A DNA stretch of 64,000 nt from Gammaproteobacteria bacterium (GTDB lineage: Bacteria; Pseudomonadota; Gammaproteobacteria; Xanthomonadales; SZUA-36): the NCBI GenBank assembly GCA_024279945.1, contig JAJRRA010000080.1:108427-172426 (forward strand), read 5' to 3'. Position numbers and translations under genes: made by a program. This document shows positions 51,512 through 60,504 of the stretch, piece by piece; within the stretch, counting starts at the first letter, position 1, and the number at the start of each line of letters is the position of its first letter. Under the pieces are notes generated by a model. It was not told where the DNA came from. It made no database searches and saw nothing but the letters and a program-made list of their open reading frames with translations.

Positions 51512-52999
51512 ATGGCCCTTATCGAGCTCTTGAATGAAATGCGCCATCAAGGCGGCCCTGCCCGGACGGTTGGTCTGCCTGACGACGTTATTCTGCGTTT
51601 CGCAAAGACCGACCCGAACCTTAGCGAAGCCATCGAGAGCGCGCACGCCATGTTCCTGCAACTGCTCGAGAATGAGCCTGTGCTGCTGGCTATGGATGAG
51701 GAAGGCCAGATTCAGGATATTCAATCAGCTTATGTCAATTTTTACGCCGATGACGCCATCAACCCCTTTGTTGCACTGGCTGCCAGCGGCACCTGGCTGG
51801 TGACACTGAAAGGCGCCGTAGTGCATGATTCCGGCGGCTATGGAATGTTGGGCTTTGGCCACGCACCGAAAGAGGTACTGAAGGTGCTCGCGCGCAAGCA
51901 CGTCATGGCCAATGTAATGACACCGAATATCAGTCAGAAAAAATTCGCCGACAGCCTGCGCAAAGAAATCGGCCATACCCGGGCTTCTTGCCCCTTCGAC
52001 CGTTTTCTGTGTATTAACAGCGGATCTGAAGCGGTGACCGTCGCAGCAAGAATTTCCGATATCAACAGCAAGTTGATGACCGACCCGGGCGGACGTTATG
52101 CCGGAAAAGAGGTCAAAATCCTCAGTTTGAAAGGCAGTTTTCACGGGCGTACCGACCGCCCCGGCCAGTTCTCTGATTCCACCCGGCAGAGCTACAACAA
52201 GCATCTCGCCACATTTCGTGACCGCGACCGCCTGATTACGGTTGAGCCTAACAATGTCCAGCAACTGAAGCAGATATACGAACAGGCGAAATCCCGGCAG
52301 ATTTTCATCGAAGCTTTTTTCTTTGAACCGGTGATGGGTGAAGGCAATCCGGGACTTGCCGTCAACCGTGAATTTTACGATACCGCCATGGAACTGACCC
52401 GCGAACACGGTTCATTACTGCTGGTGGATTCCATCCAGGCCGGCATACGCGCGCATGGCGTGTTATCAATCGTTGATTACCCCGGGTTTGAAACAGCGGA
52501 TCCTCCCGACATGGAGACCTACTCCAAGGCCCTGAACGCCGGCCAGTATCCGATGTCGGTGCTGGCCATGACCGGGCGGGCGGCAAAACTGTACCGCAAA
52601 GGGGTCTACGGAAATACGATGACAACCAATCCACGGGCGCTGGATGTCGCCTGCGCCGTTCTTGAACTGCTGACACCTGAACTGCGGCAGAATATCCGGC
52701 AACGTGGCGAAGAATTCCTGACAAAATTACGGGCGCTGCAACAAGAACTGGGCGACCGGATCACGGATATCCAGGGAACCGGTCTGCTGTTCAGTACGGA
52801 ACTGGACAGCAAGCGTTACCAGTCCTACGGGGCCGGTTCCATCGAAGAATACATGCGCATGAAGGGGATTAACGTAATCCACGGCGGTGAGAACTCACTA
52901 CGCTATACCCCGCATTTCAATATTACCAGTGCGGAAGTCGACCTGATGGTTGACGCAACCCGCGATGCCCTGCTCAACGGACCGGTAAAAGCCCGCTAG
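51512..52999 (+). CDS. Class III aminotransferase (4-aminobutyrate/lysine type)
   Basis: PLP-dependent aminotransferase of about 495 residues from the ATG at 51512, which has an AAAGGAG site. Core motifs are INSGSEAVTVAARISD, KGSFHGRTDRPGQFSD, LLLVDSIQAGIRAHG (with the PLP-binding Asp) and METYSKALNAGQYPMSVLAM with the catalytic Lys. The D-S-I-Q-A-G form differs from the usual DEVQTG. An N-terminal extension of about 60 residues precedes the normal fold. Substrate cannot be read out; lysine or omega-amino acids are likely. A carboxymuconolactone-decarboxylase-like gene follows 57 bases later. Confidence 0.85.
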   Translation: MALIELLNEMRHQGGPARTVGLPDDVILRFAKTDPNLSEAIESAHAMFLQLLENEPVLLAMDEEGQIQDIQSAYVNFYADDAINPFVALAASGTWLVTLKGAVVHDSGGYGMLGFGHAPKEVLKVLARKHVMANVMTPNISQKKFADSLRKEIGHTRASCPFDRFLCINSGSEAVTVAARISDINSKLMTDPGGRYAGKEVKILSLKGSFHGRTDRPGQFSDSTRQSYNKHLATFRDRDRLITVEPNNVQQLKQIYEQAKSRQIFIEAFFFEPVMGEGNPGLAVNREFYDTAMELTREHGSLLLVDSIQAGIRAHGVLSIVDYPGFETADPPDMETYSKALNAGQYPMSVLAMTGRAAKLYRKGVYGNTMTTNPRALDVACAVLELLTPELRQNIRQRGEEFLTKLRALQQELGDRITDIQGTGLLFSTELDSKRYQSYGAGSIEEYMRMKGINVIHGGENSLRYTPHFNITSAEVDLMVDATRDALLNGPVKAR

Positions 53000-53056
53000 G
53001 AGCCTGCCTGGTGTAGCGCATCGACCACAAGGACTTACTTAAACGAGGAATTATTT

Positions 53057-53647
53057 ATGGCCCATATTGAACCACTACCCGCAGATACAACGCCGGAACT
53101 GCAAGAAGACTTTGCGATTTTCGAGCAGATTCTGGGTTTTGTACCCAACAGCTTGCTGACCATGCAGCGCATGCCGAAAATGGTTAAAGGTTTTGGCGAA
53201 TTGACCAAAGGCGTAATGGATCCTGATGGCGCCGTCGATCTGGGTTTTATGCGCTTGATTGCTCACTTTGCCAGTCGCGCGGCCGGATGCCAGTACTGTG
53301 AAGCACACTCACTGGTGGCGGCGAAAATTCATGGTATTGAACAGGAAAAACTCGATGCAATCTGGATTTACCAGACCAGCCCTTTGTATTCTGAAGCCGA
53401 GCGGGTTGCGCTTGATTTTGCCCTCGCCGCCGGCGCGGTTCCCAATGACGTAGACGATCAATTGATGTCACGCATGAAGGAACACTGGTCAGAAGATCAA
53501 ATCGTGCAGATACTCGGCGCAGTGTGCCTCTACGGCTTTCTCAACCGCTGGAACGATTCCATGGCAACCGACCTGGAGGACTCGCCCCGGCAAGTGGGAG
53601 AGAAACTACTGGCCCAGGGTGGCTGGACTGGCGGCAAGCACGTGTAG
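53057..53647 (+). CDS. Carboxymuconolactone decarboxylase/AhpD-family protein
   Basis: Protein of 196 residues with the AhpD-like helical fold. The redox motif CQYCEAHSLVAAKIHG (CxxC with a following His) near residue 80 is typical of AhpD-type peroxidase partners. VALDFALAAGAVPNDVDDQL is also a family trait. It may reduce peroxides or act on an unsaturated acid; the CxxC favours the redox role. The TAG stop lies inside the repeat beginning at 53644. It is probably co-transcribed with the aminotransferase. Confidence 0.85.
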   Translation: MAHIEPLPADTTPELQEDFAIFEQILGFVPNSLLTMQRMPKMVKGFGELTKGVMDPDGAVDLGFMRLIAHFASRAAGCQYCEAHSLVAAKIHGIEQEKLDAIWIYQTSPLYSEAERVALDFALAAGAVPNDVDDQLMSRMKEHWSEDQIVQILGAVCLYGFLNRWNDSMATDLEDSPRQVGEKLLAQGGWTGGKHV

Positions 53648-53701
53648 GAGCCCGCTTGCGGGCGATTTTCCAGGGCCTGTCGCCCGCAATCGGGCTCCTA
53701 C
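53644..53701. repeat. REP-type inverted pair (GTAGGAGCCCG family)
   Basis: Two 22-base units, 53644-53665 and the reverse complement at 53680-53701, differ at one position. Each holds an inner hairpin such as GCCCGC-TT-GCGGGC. A further TGTAGGAG occurs at 53710-53717. The unit resembles Pseudomonas-type REP/BIME pairs and sits between convergent genes, where it may end transcription. Confidence 0.85.
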
Positions 53702-53952
53702 AGGTAGGCCTGTAGGAGTTGCAGGCAAAACCAGCAGCCTGCGATGAAGACCGCCAGGCCAATGGCATTGCCCAGGATGCAAAACAGGAATCTCGCCGGA
53801 TGAACTCTGGCGGAAGTTGCTGCGGCAACTGCGGTGGAATCCAGGGGGATTTCCGGCGGTGAACCGGCCGTTGATTTTTGGGCCGCCGCTTGCGGCAGCC
53901 TCTGTATTGCAGCGCTGTCCGGCGCCAGGAACATCAAAAACTGCTGTCTCAT
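53698..53952 (-). CDS. Small hypothetical membrane protein
   Basis: Open frame of 84 residues from an ATG at 53952 with a GGGAGAG site. It begins MRQQFLMFLAPDSAAIQRLP, has a Pro/Ala/Ser-rich middle and one C-terminal membrane helix (FLFCILGNAIGLAVFIAGCWF). No family is recognised. Its TAG stop lies in the REP arm, mirroring the convergent gene. Ribosome site and clean membrane helix support it, but codon evidence is weak. Confidence 0.45.
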   Translation of the reverse strand: MRQQFLMFLAPDSAAIQRLPQAAAQKSTAGSPPEIPLDSTAVAAATSARVHPARFLFCILGNAIGLAVFIAGCWFCLQLLQAYL

Positions 53953-54063
53953 GCTGCGCTCTCCCTTCGTGATGACAACAGCAGAACACAGGCCACTCTC
54001 AAAGCATGAGAAGACATTCCACAACACAACTTGCACACAAAGCAAGAGGAACCCGCTTGAGGA

Positions 54064-55032
54064 TCAGGAATACAGGGCAGCGGTGTCATTGACGGCCTGG
54101 GCGACTGCTTCACGCAGGAAATCCGGCGCCAGCACCTCAACGTCCGCTCCGTAGCGCAGAATGTCCATAAGCAGTTCACGCGAACTGCTGAATGGCAATT
54201 TCAGCAACCAGGATCCACTGGCATCAAAGCTTCCCTGCTGATCCGGATGCCAGTTTTCCTCACTGATCCAGCGGGCCATTTCCGGGGTGAAACGCAATTC
54301 GGCCAGATTATCTGCCGGACCGGAAAAAATGCCGTAGGACTGGTCAAAGTGTGCTGTAAGATCTTTCTGGCTGACCTCGCGGGCCGCTTCGTCCAGCAGG
54401 GTCTGTTCCCGAACACGCTCCAGCGCAAAACTGCGCAAGCCTTCCGCTTTATGACACCAGGCATCGAGGTACCAGGAATTCCGGTACTGGGTGAGACGTT
54501 GCGGTGAGATGACGCGCTCACTTTCTTCGTCGCGACGACGACCGTGGTAACGAATCTTCAGCCGCTGGCGTTGAAACAGCGCGGCCAGCACATCCTGGAA
54601 CATACGAGCGGGCACCGCCCTGCCCGCTACATGCTGGATGTGTATGCGTGAATCACTGCTTTCCGGCTCCACACCTTTTTGCTGCAACAGGGAAGTGATC
54701 CGCCCCTGCAGAGACTCGAGTTCTCCCTCCAGCAAACCGGGTTGGACATTACCCAGCACCTGGCGGGCCGTTAGCAGCGCCTGTAACTTACCCGGGCTGA
54801 TCCAGATACCGGGAAGTTCGAACGGCTGCTCATAACTGCGATCGTAGTAGAACCCCCGACTGTCCGAATCCTGCTCAATCGGCGCACCCAGGAAATCACG
54901 TAATTCACCCACCAGTCGATACAGCGTCGCTTGCGAACATTCCAGGCGCTCCATCAGATCCTGGCGCAAAATGGGCGTCCGCCGCTGGTTCAGAATATTA
55001 TGCAGATGATAAAGGCGTTCAACTTTCGACAT
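54064..55032 (-). CDS. WYL-domain transcriptional regulator
   Basis: Regulator of 322 residues. The N-terminal helix-turn-helix (RLYHLHNILNQRRTPILRQD, SQATLYRLVGELRDFLG) is of the DeoR/HTH_11 kind. The WYL domain follows with QYRNSWYLDAWCHKAEGLRS and FALERV, and a C-terminal WCX region ends the chain. WYL regulators sense nucleic acid or nucleotide ligands in DNA-damage and phage-defence control. No defence genes are adjacent, so the target may be elsewhere or itself. The gene is leftward, downstream of gltX by 64 bases. Confidence 0.88.
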   Translation of the reverse strand: MSKVERLYHLHNILNQRRTPILRQDLMERLECSQATLYRLVGELRDFLGAPIEQDSDSRGFYYDRSYEQPFELPGIWISPGKLQALLTARQVLGNVQPGLLEGELESLQGRITSLLQQKGVEPESSDSRIHIQHVAGRAVPARMFQDVLAALFQRQRLKIRYHGRRRDEESERVISPQRLTQYRNSWYLDAWCHKAEGLRSFALERVREQTLLDEAAREVSQKDLTAHFDQSYGIFSGPADNLAELRFTPEMARWISEENWHPDQQGSFDASGSWLLKLPFSSSRELLMDILRYGADVEVLAPDFLREAVAQAVNDTAALYS

Positions 55033-55096
55033 GAATTACATTATGCATTCCAGAACCGGGATCAAACCACTTTTTTAGGACACTTTGCACATTCGC

Positions 55097-56527
55097 TCAC
55101 GAGGCCGCTGCGCGGATCAGGACGTATTCCAGGGCACGGGCAATACGGGCCAGGCTCCGGTCACGGCCGGTCAGCCAGAGTGTTTTGTCGATGGAGGGTG
55201 AAACCGCTGTTCCGGTCAGGGCGACTCTCAGAGGCTGGGCGATCTTGCCCATACCCACTTCCAGTTCCTCAGCCGTCAGGCGTACGACCGCATCCAGACG
55301 TTCAGGCTCCCACCGGGAGAGATCGGCCAGACGACTACCGATGGCCCGCAATGCCTGTTCGGCCACAGGCCTGAGGTGTTTCTTCGCGGCGCCGGGATCA
55401 AAGTGTTCAAAGTCCGCGTAGAATGATCGGCTCAGTTGGGTCATTTCCTTGAGGGTTTTGACACGATCTGCCTGTACGCTGACCAAATCTGCCAGTGACG
55501 GACCGTCAGCGGGATCGAGGCCGGCCTGCGCAAAATGCCACTGCAAGTGAACCGCGACCTCCTCATTTGGCAGATTTTTAATGTATTGCTGGTTCAGCCA
55601 GTCCAGTTTGTCGGTATTGAAAGCCGAGGCCTTGCGGTTGACATCACGGATGGAAAATTTTTCAATCATCTCATCCCGGCTGAACACTTCCTGATCACCG
55701 TGTGACCAGCCCAGCCGAACCAGATAATTCAACAGCGCCTGCGGCAGGTAACCGTCATCGCGGTATTGCATCACACCAACCGCGCCATGGCGGTTACTGA
55801 GGCGTGCCCCATCATCACCCAGGATCATCGGCACATGGGCAAATTGTGGGTGTTCCGCACCCAGTGCATGGTAAATATTGATTTGACGGGGCGTGTTGTT
55901 GATGTGATCGTCCCCCCGAATCACCTGAGTGATCCCCATGTCCAGATCATCGACCACGACGGTGAAATTGTAAGTCGGTGACCCGTCCGGCCGGGCAATC
56001 ACCAGGTCATCCAGTTCCCCGTTTGAAATACTGATTTGCCCCCGCACCAGGTCCTCAAACACCACCGTACCCTGTATGGGATTGCGGAAGCGAACTACTG
56101 GACTGGCAACAAAACCCGACCCTTGTGGTGGCTGATCCAAGTCGCGGCAGTGACCATCATAACGGGGTTTGGCCCCAGCCTTCATCTGCTCTTCGCGGAT
56201 CGCCTCAATGCGCTCCTTGCTGCAATAGCAATGATAGGCTTTACCTTCATTCAGCAACTGCTGCACCACTTCAGCGTAGCGGTCAAACCGTTGCGTCTGG
56301 TAATAAGGCCCTTCATCGTAGTCCAGTCCAAGCCATTCCATGCCGTCCAGGATTGCCCGTACCGACTCCGGCGTAGAGCGCTGGAGATCCGTATCCTCAA
56401 TGCGCAGAATGAAGGTACCGTCGTGGGCACGGGCCTGCAGATAACAAAACAATGCGGTGCGCGCCCCGCCAACGTGTAGAAAACCGGTGGGGCTGGGAGC
56501 AAATCGGGTTCGCACTTCTTTAGTCAT
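55097..56527 (-). CDS. gltX: Glutamyl-tRNA synthetase
   Basis: Class I synthetase of 476 residues charging tRNA-Glu. The HIGH region is [18 protein letters not shown], and the zinc site C-x-C...Y-x3-C is present in [13 protein letters not shown] with RYDGHC. The motif usually reading KLSKRHGA is here ARLSNRHGA, so the catalytic second Lys is Asn (codon 245, bases 55793-55795, AAC). A single base difference would restore Lys. The rest, including the anticodon-binding half, looks intact. It may be an error in the sequence, a polymorphism or a real change; see findings. Confidence 0.95.
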   Translation of the reverse strand: MTKEVRTRFAPSPTGFLHVGGARTALFCYLQARAHDGTFILRIEDTDLQRSTPESVRAILDGMEWLGLDYDEGPYYQTQRFDRYAEVVQQLLNEGKAYHCYCSKERIEAIREEQMKAGAKPRYDGHCRDLDQPPQGSGFVASPVVRFRNPIQGTVVFEDLVRGQISISNGELDDLVIARPDGSPTYNFTVVVDDLDMGITQVIRGDDHINNTPRQINIYHALGAEHPQFAHVPMILGDDGARLSNRHGAVGVMQYRDDGYLPQALLNYLVRLGWSHGDQEVFSRDEMIEKFSIRDVNRKASAFNTDKLDWLNQQYIKNLPNEEVAVHLQWHFAQAGLDPADGPSLADLVSVQADRVKTLKEMTQLSRSFYADFEHFDPGAAKKHLRPVAEQALRAIGSRLADLSRWEPERLDAVVRLTAEELEVGMGKIAQPLRVALTGTAVSPSIDKTLWLTGRDRSLARIARALEYVLIRAAAS

Positions 56528-56537
56528 ATTAGAAACA

Positions 56538-56556
56538 CCGCCTCGGAAAGAGGCGG
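56538..56556 (-). terminator. Hairpin between the pilin-like gene and gltX
   Basis: CCGCCTC-GGAAA-GAGGCGG, a perfect 7-bp stem just upstream of the gltX start, followed on the leftward strand by TGTTTCTAA. It probably ends the pilin-like transcript and leaves gltX with its own promoter. Confidence 0.6.
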
Positions 56557-56602
56557 CATTTTACCAGAATCACGACCTCAGGAGAGAGTCGATCGTGTCC
56601 GG

Positions 56603-56917
56603 TTAAAACAACAGGTCCTGAGATTCCATGGTCCCCATACACCAATCATTACCCGAAATGCGGAAAGGGGCAACAGTTGCGGGCTGCCCGCTGGTGAAAG
56701 AAATGGCCTGCATTGTTTCGGTGGAGGGAGAAAGCAACTCCGTATTTTGGCTCAACTGACGTTTATGAACCATGTCACGGTAGGAAGGAAAGGCCAGGGG
56801 GGTTCCGATGACAAGCAGTATGACCGACATCATCACTTCAATGACGGCAATACCCCGATGGCAGCGATAAGCGCGAGGAACACCCCTTGAGCATGCACTC
56901 AGATTGCTTCTGGTCAT
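56603..56917 (-). CDS. Type IV pilin-like protein (FimT/GspH type), short
   Basis: Protein of about 104 residues. The prepilin signal ends in CHRG with mature IAVIEVMMSVILLVIGTPLAF, giving Glu at +5 and a hydrophobic helix. GspH/FimT proteins are usually around 160 residues, so this is short; the C-terminal stretch TSGQPATVAPF with NDWCMG recalls the family's A-x-G...C-x-W region and then stops. It may be a minor pilin or a truncated copy. The ATG at 56917 has AAGG at good spacing; an ATG at 56926 is possible. No pilus genes flank it. Confidence 0.6.
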   Translation of the reverse strand: MTRSNLSACSRGVPRAYRCHRGIAVIEVMMSVILLVIGTPLAFPSYRDMVHKRQLSQNTELLSPSTETMQAISFTSGQPATVAPFRISGNDWCMGTMESQDLLF

Positions 56918-57133
56918 ATCAATCATCCTTGACTGTAGCAGTCTCATCCTGAGATCTGACCCCAATTATAGGCAAACGGGCCTTTAATAGCGAATCGGCC
57001 ACAACCGCCCAACCCCGATTTTTTTACCGTTCATCCGTTGATCAGTCAGGTGCCGGAACGCAAAGCCTGATTTCACGTCCGCAGTGAAACCCGACAGGCT
57101 GCTAGAATAACCTCAATCAACAGGGACGCGCGG

Positions 57134-58582
57134 ATGACGTCAAGTCTGTGTCAGAAAACGCCGCGCGCACAATTGCCGTTGCCCAGGGTCAGTAAACAAA
57201 AGCTCATTAAAAAGATCAAAATGGTGCTGGCCGCCGTTGTCCTGCTCCCGTTCCTCTATTCCGGCCAGGACCGGCCCGGACAACTGGAGCAGGTCATGCA
57301 ACGCGGCAGCCTGATCATGATCACGCGCAATGGCGCCAGCAGCTACTACCTGGCTGCCGAAGGCGCAACCGGGCCGGAATATGAATTGGCAAAGGAGTTC
57401 AGCGACTACCTGGGTGTCGGGCTGGAAGTCAGTGTTGCCGGGGCATTCAACCGGCTCTTTGACATGCTGGGTAACCACGAGGGGGATCTGATCGCTGCCA
57501 ACGTGACCCGAACTCCGAGCCGCGAACTGGCCTTTAATTTTGGCCCTGATTATCTCGAAACCGCCACCTTAGTTGTCTATCGACGCGGTCAGCGCCGGCC
57601 GGAAAGCCTGGCGGATCTGCAGAACCTGAAAACCATGGTGATCGCCGGATCGAGCTACGAGGAAGCGCTTCTCGAAGCACAAGAGCAGTACCCGGAACTG
57701 ACCTGGGAGGCGCGCAGCGACGTTGGTATCGAAGACATCTTGCTCGCCATATCCGATGGCGTCATCGACACCACCCTGGTCGATTCCAGTATTTACAATC
57801 TGCATTCCTATTTCTACCCCCGGGCCGCCGTGGCTTTCAGCCTGCCCGGCACCCTGCCTCACGCATGGGCCTTTCCACCTGGATCGGATGACAGCCTGGT
57901 GCAAAAGGCCAGGACTTTCATGCTACAAGCCAGGAATTCGGGCCGCCTGCAGGCACTCAATGACTTGTTTAATGGATCACGGGAAGGTTTGAACCGTACC
58001 GGAATGTTCCAGTTTCTCGAGCAGGTTCGGGAACGGCTGCCCTCTTTTCTATCCCTGTTCCAGCAAGTTGCGGCTGACCAGGACATGGACTGGCGGTTGC
58101 TGGCAGCCATGGCATACCAGGAATCCCACTGGAAACCGGACGCTTCATCCTATACCGGTGTGCGCGGGATCATGATGCTGACGCGCCGTACGGCCAGGCA
58201 ACTGGGGCTAACCGACCGCCTGGATCCAGAACAGAGCGTTGAAGGTGGCGCCCGCTACTTCATGCAGTTGCGCAAGAGTTTGCCACCGCGTATCAAGGAA
58301 CCGGACCGTAGCTGGATGGCGCTCGCCGCCTACAACATGGGTATGGGTCACCTGGAAGATGCCCGGATTCTCACCCAGAAACGAGGCGGAAATCCGGACG
58401 TGTGGAAGGACGTGGATAAAAGCCTGGATCTGCTCAGCCAGGAAAAGTGGTATCGCGGGCTGCGCTATGGCTATGCGCGCGGCTTTGAAGCCAGGCAGTA
58501 TGTAGAGAATATCCGCAGCTATTACGACATCCTGGTGTGGATGGATACACGCGATCACCCCCTGCTGGTGGCCAAACGATAA
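57134..58582 (+). CDS. mltF: Membrane-bound lytic murein transglycosylase F
   Basis: Enzyme of 482 residues. After a membrane-targeting helix (MVLAAVVLLPFLYSGQ) comes a periplasmic solute-binding-type domain (about 60-290; LIMITRNGASSYYLAAEGAT, GPEYELAKEFSDYLGV). The SLT domain has catalytic Glu in LAAMAYQESHWKPDASSYTG and the SLT motif AAYNMGMGHLEDA. It cuts the peptidoglycan glycan strand to form anhydromuropeptides. The start at 57134 is the first ATG; a later one at the hydrophobic helix would shorten the N-terminus. It converges with dnaQ. Confidence 0.95.
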   Translation: MTSSLCQKTPRAQLPLPRVSKQKLIKKIKMVLAAVVLLPFLYSGQDRPGQLEQVMQRGSLIMITRNGASSYYLAAEGATGPEYELAKEFSDYLGVGLEVSVAGAFNRLFDMLGNHEGDLIAANVTRTPSRELAFNFGPDYLETATLVVYRRGQRRPESLADLQNLKTMVIAGSSYEEALLEAQEQYPELTWEARSDVGIEDILLAISDGVIDTTLVDSSIYNLHSYFYPRAAVAFSLPGTLPHAWAFPPGSDDSLVQKARTFMLQARNSGRLQALNDLFNGSREGLNRTGMFQFLEQVRERLPSFLSLFQQVAADQDMDWRLLAAMAYQESHWKPDASSYTGVRGIMMLTRRTARQLGLTDRLDPEQSVEGGARYFMQLRKSLPPRIKEPDRSWMALAAYNMGMGHLEDARILTQKRGGNPDVWKDVDKSLDLLSQEKWYRGLRYGYARGFEARQYVENIRSYYDILVWMDTRDHPLLVAKR

Positions 58583-58590
58583 CAGTCCAC

Positions 58591-59289
58591 CTATAACTCC
58601 AGCCAAAGGCAGTGGCCTGATTTTTTTCTGATCGCCTGCAAGCGGGCCTCGTGTAAGCCGGTTTCCTCATCGCTGGGCAACAGAACCCGTAGCGCAGGAC
58701 GCTCTTTTATTTCGAGTGCATCTCCCCCGCTTTCCTGCCCGGTCACGACCTCCAGGGTAAGGGCCAGGTCACTTTGACCACCGGTCATGGCCAGATAAAC
58801 ATCGGCCAGGATTTCCGAGTCAAGCAACGCTCCATGAAGGTTGCGGCTGCTGTTATCCACCTCGTAGCGCTTGCACAAGGCATCCAGGCTGTTGCGCTGG
58901 CCAGGATGGAGATCACGCGCCAGTTCCAGCGTATCCAGCACCCGGGTGTGGTTTTCAATTCGTACGGGGCTGTTGATAAGCCCAAGCTCCATGTTCAGGA
59001 ACCCAAGGTCGAAAGCCGCGTTGTGAATCAGTAATTCCGCACCCGCAATGAAATCCAGAAATTCCTGCGCTATATCCGCAAACACCGGCTTATCCTGCAG
59101 GAATTCTCGGCTGATGCCGTGGACTTCAAGTGCGCCTTCCTCGATATCACGTTCCGGGTTCAGGTACTGGTGAAAACGCCGCTCGCTCAGGCGGCGATCC
59201 ATCAGTTCCACTGCACCAATTTCGATGATCCGGTGACCATCCTGCGGATCCAGCCCGGTGGTTTCCGTATCCAGTACGATTTGTCTCAT
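58591..59289 (-). CDS. dnaQ: DNA polymerase III epsilon subunit (proofreading exonuclease)
   Basis: 3'-5' exonuclease of 232 residues. Exo I is QIVLDTETTGLDPQDGHRII, Exo II is LIHNAAFDLGFLNMELGL and Exo III-epsilon is RNLHGALLDSEILADVYLAM, with the H-x4-D pair. A C-terminal tail binds the alpha subunit. It corrects replication errors. It follows rnhA in one leftward run, only 38 bases apart. Confidence 0.96.
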   Translation of the reverse strand: MRQIVLDTETTGLDPQDGHRIIEIGAVELMDRRLSERRFHQYLNPERDIEEGALEVHGISREFLQDKPVFADIAQEFLDFIAGAELLIHNAAFDLGFLNMELGLINSPVRIENHTRVLDTLELARDLHPGQRNSLDALCKRYEVDNSSRNLHGALLDSEILADVYLAMTGGQSDLALTLEVVTGQESGGDALEIKERPALRVLLPSDEETGLHEARLQAIRKKSGHCLWLEL

Positions 59290-59327
59290 CTGCGTTTTCC
59301 TACTTACGGCCGGACGGTTGAAACCTG

Positions 59328-59762
59328 CTAGCGTGGAATAGCCCGTCGCGCCAACTCATCGGCGCGCTCGTTTTCGGGGATGCCACTGTGGCCTTTAACC
59401 CATACCCAGCGGACTTCATGCGGGGCGATCGCCTGTTCCAAGCGTTGCCATAATTCGACATTTTTTACCGGTTTTTTGGCTGCCGTTCGCCAGTTGCGCT
59501 TTTTCCATCCTTCCAGCCATTCCGTCATGCCCTTCATGACATAGGTTGAATCGGTATACAGGGTAATTCTACACGGTCGCTTGAGTGTCTCAAGCGCCTG
59601 GATGACCGCCATCATTTCCATCCGGTTATTGGTCGTATTGGCCTCACCACCTGACAACTCCCTGCGATGTCCCCGGTATATCATGACGCTACCCCAGCCG
59701 CCCGGGCCGGGATTTCCACTACAAGCGCCATCGGTATAGATGGTTACGGTTCGGTCTGACAT
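59328..59762 (-). CDS. rnhA: Ribonuclease HI
   Basis: Enzyme of 144 residues removing RNA from RNA-DNA hybrids. All acidic catalytic residues are in place: [46 protein letters not shown] and [17 protein letters not shown]. The ATG directly follows the methyltransferase stop. The order methyltransferase-rnhA-dnaQ, next to gloB, is as in E. coli although strands differ. Confidence 0.97.
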   Translation of the reverse strand: MSDRTVTIYTDGACSGNPGPGGWGSVMIYRGHRRELSGGEANTTNNRMEMMAVIQALETLKRPCRITLYTDSTYVMKGMTEWLEGWKKRNWRTAAKKPVKNVELWQRLEQAIAPHEVRWVWVKGHSGIPENERADELARRAIPR

Positions 59763-60425
59763 TCAGGCGGATTGTACAACGCGGGAGTGCAGCTTTCCGA
59801 GTTTTATCGGCGTTGTTTCCGGACCATCGCTGTGCCGTACCCGCAACAACATGACATCAGCAAACGGTGTACACAGCACGGCCATGCCGGACCCCGTAAA
59901 CAGCGGGCGTTTCAGACCAAAAATACCCGCGCCGGCAAAACCCTGCAGGGTCATATCCAGATGATCCAATTGAGCCTTCACTTTCAGTGGAGAAAGTCCC
60001 GGTAAGCGGCGCAACCGGCCCTGGGAGCGGAAACGCAAACCCAGGCGGTTGAGACCCATAATAAGCAGAATGCCATCCCGCGTGAGTACCCGCACCGCTT
60101 CACCCAGTTCGGATTCCGTCCCCCTGCTGATCACATGGTGCAACAGCACCGTACTGAAAACGCCATCCTGGAACGGCAAACTGGCCGTATCACAAACGGC
60201 GGGCTGGTCAAAAAATGGTTTCCTGCCCCTGTTCAGGCTGATCAAATCAGCAAAACCACCGGAGCTTGAGCAAAGAAATTCCGGGCTTACCACCGGCGCT
60301 GCAGCATGACGGATCTCCAGGATGTTGCCTGGTGGCAAAGTCCCAACTGCATGACTGAGCAAGCCTTCAGACAAAGCCCTCAGGGTTTCCTGCCTGGATT
60401 CCGTATGTATTGCTGTTTTTGACAC
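59763..60425 (-). CDS. Class I SAM-dependent methyltransferase (YafS-like)
   Basis: Protein of 220 residues. The FxPG-like N-terminus is variable, but the core (VCDTASLPFQDGVFSTVLLH, ESELGEAVRVLTRDGILLIM, LNRLGLRFRSQGRLRRLPGL) fits class I methyltransferases of the YafS/UbiE-like group. The substrate is not known. Conserved placement between gloB and rnhA supports identity with E. coli yafS. It starts 79 bases from the divergent gloB. Confidence 0.88.
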   Translation of the reverse strand: MSKTAIHTESRQETLRALSEGLLSHAVGTLPPGNILEIRHAAAPVVSPEFLCSSSGGFADLISLNRGRKPFFDQPAVCDTASLPFQDGVFSTVLLHHVISRGTESELGEAVRVLTRDGILLIMGLNRLGLRFRSQGRLRRLPGLSPLKVKAQLDHLDMTLQGFAGAGIFGLKRPLFTGSGMAVLCTPFADVMLLRVRHSDGPETTPIKLGKLHSRVVQSA

Positions 60426-60504
60426 GATTCAGGTCACTTGTTTGCTAAAATCCCATCTCTCCGGCACCATTTGAGCCCGGCAACGAAATGGGATTATTCT
60501 TACC

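Noticed and set aside
54064..55032. WYL regulator as part of a phage-defence island
   Set aside because: Neighbours are gltX and a small membrane protein; no nuclease, retron or restriction genes are present.
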